Of a stretch of DNA of 21,110 nucleotides, positions 7,401 through 13,747 are shown one piece after another. The stretch is from Mesotaenium endlicherianum. Lineage: Eukaryota > Streptophyta > Zygnematophyceae > Zygnematales > Mesotaeniaceae. The DNA is taken from NCBI GenBank assembly GCA_009602735.1, contig WELA01012345.1, positions 978,844 through 999,953 on the forward strand, written 5' to 3'. A program made the translations under genes and the position numbers. The number at the start of each line of letters is the position of its first letter. Positions within the stretch are counted from its first letter, which is position 1. The notes below the pieces were generated by a model. The model saw only the letters and a program-made list of their open reading frames with translations. It was not told where the DNA came from and ran no database searches.

Positions 7401-9842
7401 ATATTTTGGTACCCACGATTTTGCATCCACGATTTTCCATTCAAGTCCGTAGATGTCCGCACGCAGCTGCTGCGAGCAAGTGCGAACATACGTCGACGTC
7501 TTTGCTTCCCTCTCTCACGATTGCCAGGCCTCCGGCCAGTTTCCCCTTCAATTCCTCCTCCCGACCACGCCTCATGCTATTCGATTTGTCTGTGCGCGCT
7601 TGCGTGCATTCTTGCATGCGTACGTGCGTTCGTGCGTGCGCGTGCATGTACATGTGTGTGCGTGCGTGGGTGCGCGTATATGTGTGTGTGTGTGTGTGTG
7701 TGTATGCGTGTGTCCCCTCGTGAATTTCTCCCGCGCGCCACCTGGCAGCACGACGGGCGGCTGCTGCGCGCATGGGCGCTGCTGGAGAAGGACTGCAAGC
7801 GCGCGCCCGAAGCCAGCGAGCTCTTCCGACGCAGCGCCAAGGCTGACCCGAACCTGCCCCGGACCTGGCTGCTCTGGGGCCTCTGGGAACTTCAGCTGGG
7901 CCACCTGGCAAAGTCCCGGGCCATCTTTGACCGAGGCTTGGAGTTCAACCCCCGCAGCCCGTACCTGTACCTTGCCTGGGCCAGGCTGGAGGCTCGGGAA
8001 CGCAACTCTGCGCTGGCAAGGGAGCTCTTTCAGGCGGGATGTAAAGCCTGCCCCAGATACGGCCCCCTCTGGCTCGCCTGGGGCGTATTTGAGTGGCAGG
8101 TGGCGCTCGAGTCTGGCCCGCGCCTGAGGGAGCCAGCCGGCGGCACGCGTGGCGGCGACGCCACCTGGCAGCCTGGTCCCAATCAGCGCCGGGATGGGGA
8201 TACAGTTGGGGACCAAGCAGGGGTTTTGGATGAGCTTCGGACCGAAGCAGAAGAAGCTGAGGGGGGCGCTGAGCTGGCATCTCCTGCCCCAGGGCCTGCT
8301 CACGTGGACCCAGCTGGAGAGACACCTGACCGTGTGGGCTGCGGAGGGGGCGGATGGCAAGAGTTGAGGCAGGGTGGAAGCTTGGAGCCCACGCCGATTG
8401 GCGCAGATGATGCTGATGTGGCAGATGATGCTGACATTGCTGAGCCGGGTGGCGGCCCTGCCTCTTCTGACGTAGCAGACTCATCTGTCGGGCACTCTGG
8501 CGGTCCAGCTGGCGCTCGCAGATTGGGCAGCTCTGATCCCGGCCGCGACGGAGGAGGCTCGGACGAGGAGGGAGAGCCCGACTTTGGCAAGAGGTCCGGG
8601 GCTAGCTCCGGTGCAGGCTCGGGTTCGGCTCGGGTGGGAGCCATCAGGGCCTCAGGCGACACCTCCCTTGGAGAGGGAGCAGGGAGGCAAATTGCAGGAG
8701 GCAAGGAGCTGCAAAACGCACGCGAGGGAGATGGCGGCAATGCGGGTAACTGCGCCGGAAGCGAGCCCGAAGGGGGCGGCGAATTGCGCCGCAAACCAAC
8801 TGAGGAATCGCGCAGCAGAGCGAGCTGTGAACCGCGTGGCGAGCCTGACAAGGGGCCGAGGGAGGGGACCGCACACGCGGCATCAGGAGTGCCAGGTGAT
8901 GAGAGGGGTGGCCAGAAGCAGGAGGGAGACGAAAGCAGCCGCGGCCGTGGTCTATCATGCGCTGTGCCAGATGGCGACGTGGGGCCGCCCGCTGCTGCTG
9001 CTGCAGCGGGTGGGGGGGGTGGTGGTGGCAGTGGTGGCAGCTGGCTGCCAGCTGGCAGCCTAGAGCCCTCCTATGAGAAAGGAGCGCAGGGGAGCTCGGA
9101 CAGCTGGCGAGAGGAGGAGGAGCACCTGAGCTCAGCGGCGGGGAGCACCCCCCCAGCCAATCGGAGTGCGCCATCTGGTCTGCCCCCACCGGTTGGGGCA
9201 GGAGGTGCAGCAGCGGCCGGAGGAGGAGGAGAGAGGGCATCAGAAGAAGCAGGAGGAGCAGCAGCAGGAGGCAGAGGAGGAGGACCAGCAGCAGCAGGAG
9301 CGAGGAAAGGAGGAAGTGCAGAAGGCACTCGCAGAAGAAGAGAGCCAGAGGGGGGTGCCGATGCTGACGCCGGTGCAGAGGCAGGCCCAGGCGCAGGCGC
9401 AGGCGCAGGTGCGGGTGCTGGGCGGGACCTGCACCAGGAGCCCCTCCTTAGGCCCGAGGGGGCTGCCACAACTGAGGGGGGCAAGGGCGAAGGCGGGGGC
9501 GGGGGCGGTGGAGCGCCAGGTGGCATGCGCAGCAGGCTCGGCCAGGAGGTGGCGTTCCGCAAACCCATGGGCGCGTCGCGCATGCAGAGGCAGCGCGTGG
9601 GCGACGTCGACAGGGCCGCATTCAAGGCGGCCATGGAGGTCTTTGCGAGGGGCGCGGCGCAGGCGGCGCACTTCCCCACGCTCTACAACTACTGGGCGGC
9701 TCTGTGCTTCCGGCTGGGCCACCGCAGGAGGGCGAGCCGCCTGAAGCGCGAGGGCCGCGCGAAGGCGTGCGACCCCTACAACAAGGTCCCCCTGGCCGTC
9801 CGATTCATGCTCGTCAAACGGCGCCGGAACCGGGACTTCTGA
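847..9842 (+). CDS. HAT/TPR-repeat protein, Mbb1/HCF107-like (5' part missing; 7 exons seen)
   Basis: Joining 847-1056, 1451-1552, 2819-2923, 3635-3764, 4711-4805, 5685-6428 and 7749-9842 gives 1159 residues in one frame, ending in TGA at 9840-9842. About 13 units of a roughly 34-residue repeat can be read. Its signature is AW[AG]xxE (helix A), then ARxLFxxG/A (helix B), then a P about six to eight residues on. This is the half-a-TPR (HAT) pattern. Family knowledge: HAT-repeat Mbb1 (Chlamydomonas) and HCF107 (Arabidopsis) bind psbB/psbH transcripts in chloroplasts, protect their 5' ends and aid expression. Two low-complexity insertions (about residues 271-426 and 580-1054) make this protein far longer than those roughly 650-residue relatives. 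The N-terminus, including any transit peptide, is outside the window, so plastid location is inference. Other HAT proteins, such as RNA-processing factors, remain possible. The family call is fairly firm; the ortholog call is not. Confidence 0.72.
1451..1552 (+). CDS. Exon b of the HAT-repeat gene (exactly one 34-residue unit)
   Basis: This exon is 102 nt, phase 0 to phase 0, between CCAATCAG| and CTC|GTGAGT. It encodes exactly one 34-residue HAT unit, from AWAMLEAE to HVHSYL. The helix B core KKARELFRQ and the DPSH turn are clear. The exon begins at AWA, the same repeat position as exons a, c and d. Confidence 0.75.
1619..1812. repeat. CA-rich microsatellite with 26-bp minisatellite
   Basis: A CA-rich block lies in the intron 1553-2818, starting about 65 bases after the donor. 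Inside it, a 26-bp unit beginning AGCCCCAAACACAC is repeated three times (starts 1659, 1685, 1711). It ends in CATGCATGCATGCACG. Confidence 0.9.
2309..2447. repeat. Polypurine G/A tract in intron
   Basis: About 140 bases are almost only G and A on the + strand, with many runs of 3-6 G. Such tracts can form triplex or G-quadruplex structures (general knowledge). The tract sits between the CA block and the TG block of the same intron. Confidence 0.8.
2516..2806. repeat. TG-rich microsatellite next to exon c acceptor
   Basis: TG-rich sequence has a pure run near 2745-2781 and a CG run (2789-2806), ending about 12 bases before the AG acceptor at 2817-2818. It takes the place where a pyrimidine tract would be expected. 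Confidence 0.9.
2819..2923 (+). CDS. Exon c of the HAT-repeat gene (one 35-residue unit, GC donor)
   Basis: This exon is 105 nt and phase 0. The acceptor is GGATGCAG| after a long TG tract. It encodes one HAT unit starting AWGTFEWG, with helix [11 protein letters not shown]. The only fitting end is CTGCAG|GCATAC, a GC-type donor: no GT lies near, and reading on reaches a TGA at 2984-2986. With this end, residue Q precedes the next AWA, matching the Q before AWA at the end of exon a. Confidence 0.68.
2924..3634 (+). other. GC-AG intron between exons c and d
   Basis: The intron begins GCATAC and ends TGGCAG. It holds a pyrimidine-rich patch just after the donor (2931-2979, repeated CCCCTCCC), a CTG-rich triplet repeat (about 3067-3131) and two patches of degenerate telomere-like sequence (2981-3062 and 3376-3452). 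No coding sequence was seen in it. Confidence 0.6.
3067..3131. repeat. CTG/CAG triplet repeat in intron
   Basis: An imperfect run of CTG with CCG, TCG and TTC interruptions. The Leu- and Ala-rich frames across it are repeat artefacts. Confidence 0.85.
3635..3764 (+). CDS. Exon d of the HAT-repeat gene (one unit plus start of the next)
   Basis: This exon has 43 codons plus one base. The acceptor is CTGGCAG| before GCGTGGGC (AWATLEAG). It encodes a full HAT unit with helix [10 protein letters not shown], then helix A of the next unit (QWGRFARAV). The donor TCG|GTACGG leaves phase 1. The split Gly codon is completed by GA at the start of the next exon, giving [11 protein letters not shown] across the junction, which restores a normal HAT unit. 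Confidence 0.7.
4025..4135. repeat. Alternating TA/TATG/CATA tract in intron
   Basis: AT-rich alternating purine-pyrimidine sequence (ATATACATATGTATATATG-like) lies in the intron 3765-4710. It has no coding value. Confidence 0.7.
4368..4640. repeat. CA-rich microsatellite with CT run
   Basis: A CA-rich block with a pure CT run near 4445-4461 lies in the intron 3765-4710, ending about 70 bases before the exon e acceptor. The His/Thr-rich frames are artefacts. Confidence 0.9.
4711..4805 (+). CDS. Exon e of the HAT-repeat gene
   Basis: This exon is 95 nt: two bases complete the split codon, then 31 codons to phase 0. The acceptor is CACCTGGCAG| and the donor ATG|GTCAGT. It encodes helix B of one HAT unit ([16 protein letters not shown]) and helix A of the next (ALGQLEM). 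If the donor is missed, the frame stays open into the intron as far as a TAG at 5124-5126. Confidence 0.7.
4872..5070. repeat. CTG-rich repeat with 27-bp minisatellite
   Basis: A 27-bp unit, GCCACTGGTGCTGCTACTGG plus TGCTGCT, is repeated about three times between about 4930 and 5020, with GCTAAT variants, and is flanked by plain CTG/GCT runs. It lies in the intron after exon e. In the frame of exon e it reads as Leu/Val-rich hydrophobic sequence. Confidence 0.85.
5284..5480. repeat. CA-rich microsatellite in intron
   Basis: CA and GCACGCAC-type repeats lie in the intron 4806-5684. Frames rich in His, Thr and Ala (or Cys and Val on the other strand) come from the repeat. Confidence 0.88.
5685..6428 (+). 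CDS. Exon f of the HAT-repeat gene (HAT units with low-complexity insertion)
   Basis: This exon has 248 codons, phase 0 to phase 0, between GTGTGCAG| and CCC|GTGAGT. The first 55 or so residues continue the HAT solenoid ([18 protein letters not shown], then ALADLEV and [13 protein letters not shown]). About 155 residues of Ser-, Gly- and Pro-rich low complexity follow, including runs of Ser and two runs of Pro. The last 36 residues return to HAT with [20 protein letters not shown] and the next helix B. The sequence CAGCTCGCCAGCTGT occurs twice (near 5862 and 5938) inside the insertion, which points to growth by local duplication. Confidence 0.7.
6446..6530. repeat. Degenerate telomere-like CCCTAAA patch in intron
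   Basis: The sequence begins CCCTAAACCCGAAACC and continues with spaced CCxAAA and AACCT units, starting 17 bases after the donor at 6429. Similar patches occur at about 1908-2014, 2981-3062 and 3376-3452. It resembles diverged plant-type telomere motifs but is too irregular to call a telomere array. Confidence 0.5.
6605..6845. repeat. CACG-rich repeat block in intron
   Basis: CA and GCACGCACG units are mixed with a GGACGAACGCAC / CGGATGAACGC motif that recurs several times (near 6644, 6735 and 6784). It lies in the 5' half of the intron 6429-7748. Confidence 0.85.
7600..7715. repeat. TG-rich microsatellite before exon g acceptor
   Basis: TGCG and TG repeats include a pure TG run at about 7680-7702, ending about 33 bases before the acceptor at 7748. 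A short pyrimidine patch (TTTCTCCC) is kept between. Confidence 0.88.
7749..9842 (+). CDS. Exon g of the HAT-repeat gene (terminal exon with very long insertion)
   Basis: This exon has 697 codons plus TGA. The acceptor is CACCTGGCAG| before CACGACGGG. Residues 1-117 of the exon hold the clearest HAT units: [39 protein letters not shown] and LAWGVFEWQ, with helix B cores and NPRSP-type turns. A stretch of about 475 residues rich in Gly, Glu, Ser and Ala follows. Helical sequence then resumes ([37 protein letters not shown]) with a basic C-terminus ending RNRDF. The insertion splits a HAT unit between its two helices. A cryptic donor TGGCAG|GTGGCG sits exactly where the insertion begins, so an unseen intron is possible, but an unbroken frame over about 1.4 kb argues for coding. 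Confidence 0.68.
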   Translation, partial: HDGRLLRAWALLEKDCKRAPEASELFRRSAKADPNLPRTWLLWGLWELQLGHLAKSRAIFDRGLEFNPRSPYLYLAWARLEARERNSALARELFQAGCKACPRYGPLWLAWGVFEWQVALESGPRLREPAGGTRGGDATWQPGPNQRRDGDTVGDQAGVLDELRTEAEEAEGGAELASPAPGPAHVDPAGETPDRVGCGGGGWQELRQGGSLEPTPIGADDADVADDADIAEPGGGPASSDVADSSVGHSGGPAGARRLGSSDPGRDGGGSDEEGEPDFGKRSGASSGAGSGSARVGAIRASGDTSLGEGAGRQIAGGKELQNAREGDGGNAGNCAGSEPEGGGELRRKPTEESRSRASCEPRGEPDKGPREGTAHAASGVPGDERGGQKQEGDESSRGRGLSCAVPDGDVGPPAAAAAAGGGGGGGSGGSWLPAGSLEPSYEKGAQGSSDSWREEEEHLSSAAGSTPPANRSAPSGLPPPVGAGGAAAAGGGGERASEEAGGAAAGGRGGGPAAAGARKGGSAEGTRRRREPEGGADADAGAEAGPGAGAGAGAGAGRDLHQEPLLRPEGAATTEGGKGEGGGGGGGAPGGMRSRLGQEVAFRKPMGASRMQRQRVGDVDRAAFKAAMEVFARGAAQAAHFPTLYNYWAALCFRLGHRRRASRLKREGRAKACDPYNKVPLAVRFMLVKRRRNRDF

Positions 9843-10110
9843 TTGATTCTCAAATTTGATCGACAAGGTCATTCTTGAACTTGCTGAGGCGGCGCTTCTT
9901 GCGTTCCTGCGCGATACCGGCCTCGTCGTGGTCAGGTCGGAACGGGGACTTCTGAGTTTTGATCGATGAGGTCACTCTCGAACTTGCTTCCGGCAAATGA
10001 CTTTCTGTGTTTCGATCGATGAGGTCAATCCCAAACTTGCTTCTGGCCAATGACTTCTGCGTTTCGATCGATGAGGTCATTCTTGAACTTGTTGCCGGCA
10101 AAAGACCGGC
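9826..10110. repeat. Diverged tandem repeat of about 52 bp overlapping the gene's stop codon
   Basis: A unit with core GATCGATGAGGTCATTCTTG, followed by AACTTGCTTCCGGC, occurs at core starts 9858, 9961, 10014 and 10066. Spacings are 103, 53 and 52, so one degenerate unit probably lies in the first gap. Each unit is preceded by a version of GACTTCTG. In the first copy this is the last codons and TGA of the HAT-repeat gene. A minus-strand frame (10101-9850) stays open through it, but the period is not a multiple of three, so I do not call it a gene. Confidence 0.82.
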
Positions 10111-11638
10111 TCCGTTGTAGGCTAGTTGATCTTCATGGCTACACCATCGTAGACTCCCAACTGGCTCGTGTTGAATCCGAGTACTGGGGTGATGGCCTAA
10201 GGTTTCAGGTTTGGTCTCCGGGTAGTGTCATTGGTAGAATCGTATTTCACGTGTGAGAAGTTTAAAAATACTCGTTTGCATTTAAAACAACATTCAATCT
10301 ATGGGCTTATGACCCTCAACGTTTGTCAATGATATTCAAGTTGCAAACAATTTGTATCTCTATTTTCTAAAGGAAGAAATGGCAAGGGGAACACATTAAG
10401 CGCATGGCAACACGCAAGTTATGTCTGCGGGGCGCTGCTATCACGAATCACGAGTTAAACATCGGCTTCTGTTTTCTTGCATGCAAAGTATGGCGGACAA
10501 TGCACTAGCTCATGTACCTGCAGGCTGTGGTGTGCAGCCAGGCCACAAGTATTAAGGTATAATAAGCACAACATATCAGTCGAATCAAAGGGTGACACAT
10601 TGGATCAGTTAGTACCATGGTGTGTGGAGAAATTGTTAAATTCGCAACATAACAAAAACTAGGGTGGTAGTCAAATTCACTACCCCACATCAGAGTTATT
10701 GGTTGTATTGCTGTGGCAACATCAAGAGCTCCCAATGCTTTTGTAAGAAAGGAGAAGGAAACTTACAGACTATTCAGGCTTCCATGTAATCTGTCAAGAG
10801 GCTTCCGCTACAACAATTATTGTCCTTTGTAGCAACCTCCTATCCTCCAGTATAGCAAAATATTTCTCAAAAATAAGCCCAAAGGAGTAATATATCTGGC
10901 TAGGGCGGAATTCTTAAGATGAGCTATAGCTACTAGACCACCTATAGCAAGCCTCCCGCAAGCAGAGGAGCATAAGGATCGACATTGCGAGTTCTACAAC
11001 CGTGCAGGCAATGAGCACACACGAGTGAAGGGTCACAAAATTAACGTGGATTTTGCCCGTCCACGATGTGGACTTCTGCGAGTGAGCGTTCCGTTCGCTG
11101 CGTTCAACTTGTTTCAACCTGAACTCAACTACCTTCTTCAACCTCCTCACCAATTGACGTGATGAAAGCCTGTGTTGACACAAGTCAAACATTGACGGCC
11201 CAGAGACGTCACAATCAGGGGACATCACCATGTCCCTCTCCGTGCAGCTCAGGAGGATTCACATCTTCAAGCTTACTGAGGCAGCTTCATTTCTGCATTA
11301 CGTCTATGCACGTCCTGTCGTACTCAGCCACCGCCTGAGAAGATAGGAAGTGATACCAATTGCTACTTACTTCTCAAGGTGTGACGGGTCTAGATGTGTG
11401 CTGCCACTCGACCCTCGCTCAGTGTAGCTCTAACGGACAATTACGAAAATTTGATGGAGTATTGCATAACTCTCAAGGCGTCACTTGTCACGGAACGTAG
11501 ATGCCTACCTACAGAGGCATTCGCGTATGATACCGACTTGAGGAACCAAATATATTCTCCGGATCTCTTGCAAGGTTGACCAGCTTGCTTTACGAGCTGA
11601 GGATTATCTTTGTATCCGGTGAGAGCAGACGAACACAA
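9843..11638. other. Spacer between HAT-repeat gene and exostosin gene
   Basis: Apart from the tandem repeat at its start, this 1.8 kb has no gene I can support. It is of medium to low GC. It must hold the 3' end of the HAT-repeat gene and the promoter and 5' UTR of the exostosin gene, but no TATA box or poly(A) signal stands out. Small open frames (10914-11231 on the minus strand; 11394-11579 on the plus strand) have no recognisable domain. Confidence 0.5.
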
Positions 11639-12232
11639 ATGCCTCTCTCAACTGACTTCCATCAATTTTGGAGCAAAGTGAAAAATGACTGGAGCAAGCT
11701 TTCCTTCGGCTCTTTGCCGTTTGTCCTCATGCATCTTGGCATCCTGCTACTGTTATTGCTGGCCTACTTTTTCCTTAAATCAGAGCGGAAAAGAGAGGCG
11801 GAGCCTATTAAAAAATTTATATACGTGTATGATTTACCCAATAGCAAGTACACAACTGACCTCTTAAGGAAAAACCTCTCGCAGTGGAACCGCCAATATG
11901 AAGGGGAGGAGATCATACACGACATGCTACTGAACAAAAAATTGGCAGTTACGAATGACCCTGAAGAGGCCACGTTGTTCTACGTGCCCTACTTCCCAAC
12001 CCGCCACTTGTTGAGTGAGGTTCAGCGTGACAAGGAGCAACGAGTTCTTCCAGCCATCAAGAAAGTCTCAAAGACGTGGGTGGAGCTGCTCATGACAATC
12101 AGAAGAGACTATCCTTACTTTAACAAGACCAATGGAAAAGATCACTTCTCCGTCATCTCAGCGGATCAGGGGCGATGCTCGGCTCTTGTTTACGCTCATC
12201 CGGCCATGTATGGGGACATGCTTTTTATGCAG
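11639..12232 (+). CDS. Exostosin gene exon 1
   Basis: This exon has 198 codons, from ATG to donor ATGCAG|GTGAAT. It encodes the cytosolic tail, the membrane helix, the stem and the N-terminal half of the exostosin domain. The open frame continues 63 bases upstream of the ATG without another ATG. Confidence 0.82.
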
Positions 12233-13710
12233 GTGAATACGCAGTACGTCTTCCTCTATTGACAATTGAGCTTAACTTCTTGAGATGCTACTTGGTGTTC
12301 CTATAGCCTTACATATTGTATATCGACGAGTAGCACACGCACCAGTAGCACATGCACACATGTAGCAGTCAGCTTTGCCTTGCTTTCAGTTGACTCTAGT
12401 CCTGCTTCCAGTGTGGCTGAAGGGTGAGGATAAAAAATGTGTTAAGAGATTTTGGTACTTGATTGCTAACCGTTGGAACATTTCAAGTTAATGCAGCTCA
12501 ATGGAGACATATTTATCAGAAGCATCCACGCCCACACCAGCTTGCAACTTCGTGTAGGTTCCTCTTTGGCTCACTTTTCTGCCCTGACAACCAAGACCTG
12601 AAGTGGCTTGCATATTAATACCATGGTCAACATTTTGTGATATATTTTATTCAGAAACTAGTGACACTACGGAAACCTAGGAAGACCCATGCAATCTAAC
12701 CAGGTCAGACTTGTAGAAACTTCTCAATCCTCCATATAATGACAGTTCACAAGTTCAGTACAGTGCTGTATCTCAAGACTTATGCCTTGGCCAGCTAGCC
12801 TCATCCCTTTCTTGAACGCAAGCAGTGCAAAGCCACTTTCCCACTCTTTTCTTCGTGAGAATTCTGAATATGGACAAATATCCATGAGAAATCAGCTTCT
12901 TTTGAAATTGCAGAAATAGTTGGCGTAGTTTTAACCTACATAACCTGCACGTTTTGCAGCACGTAACTCGACAAAACTGATCATGAAACCAAATGGGGGG
13001 CCACATGCATGAGCTTTTCAGCATCAGCGCTGACACATCAGGCATGTGGCATAAGCGCCCACGTCCATTCAGCTTGATCCCTATGGACGGGCTTAAAATA
13101 GTACATTCATATGGCTGAGCACCCCCTGCATGGCACATGTATGCTCGTTGACACCTGCCTTTGCCTTCCTCTCTGTCTCCTTTTGTTCTGCATCCACACG
13201 TGGGTTTTGCAGCTTCAATGTTGGGCCCTGGCATGCACCAACGTCTGGTTTGCTCCCTATTCCCATGGGCTCAGAAAACGGGTGGCCACTGAGCCTTGAG
13301 CCCTGGATGCGTGCTCTTGACCGTTAAGAACCTGACGCTGCCTGCCCCTTTGTCTCCTTTCATTTTGCACGCAGGCCTTGTCATACAATTGGGGAGAGAA
13401 GCCGAGCCACGTCCCCAAAAAAGTTCCCGACATCATCTGCTACATCTCTGGCAGGGACATCGTGCTGCCACCTGTCGCGCCGTCTGACGCCATCGTGAGC
13501 CCATTTTTGAGCCGGCCGACGACGGTGCTGCTCCGGTTCAGCGCCGGGAACCAGGAGGACTATGACGTTGACATCCCTTACTGGGGCCACAATGTGACAG
13601 CCGAGCTCCTCGAAGTGGGTTCTTTCATTCTTTCTTTCTTTATTCTTCCCTCTCCAGTGATAACCAATTCTTAGCTTCCACACACCTAGTCCCTTGGCCC
13701 AAGTTGGCTT

Positions 13711-13747
<37 letters not shown>

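Noticed and set aside
7158..7748. Upstream extension of the last HAT-repeat exon, giving a frame from 7158
   Set aside because: The extension runs through a TG microsatellite and unrelated sequence; the acceptor at 7748 joins cleanly in phase to the previous exon and restores a HAT unit.
9850..10101. Minus-strand frame of 83 codons with a repeated SS(R)xTSSIxTQKS-like motif
   Set aside because: It coincides with the 52-bp tandem repeat, whose 52-53 base spacing does not keep frame, so the apparent protein repeat is only partial and the frame is probably open by chance.
11394..11579. Short ATG frame just upstream of the exostosin gene, as a possible first exon or upstream ORF
   Set aside because: It ends in a stop before the exostosin ATG, and the exostosin protein already has a complete type II N-terminus; an upstream-ORF role cannot be supported without transcript data.
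11576..11638. Exostosin start 63 bases upstream
   Set aside because: That position is TTG, not ATG; the first ATG in frame is at 11639 and places the membrane helix normally.
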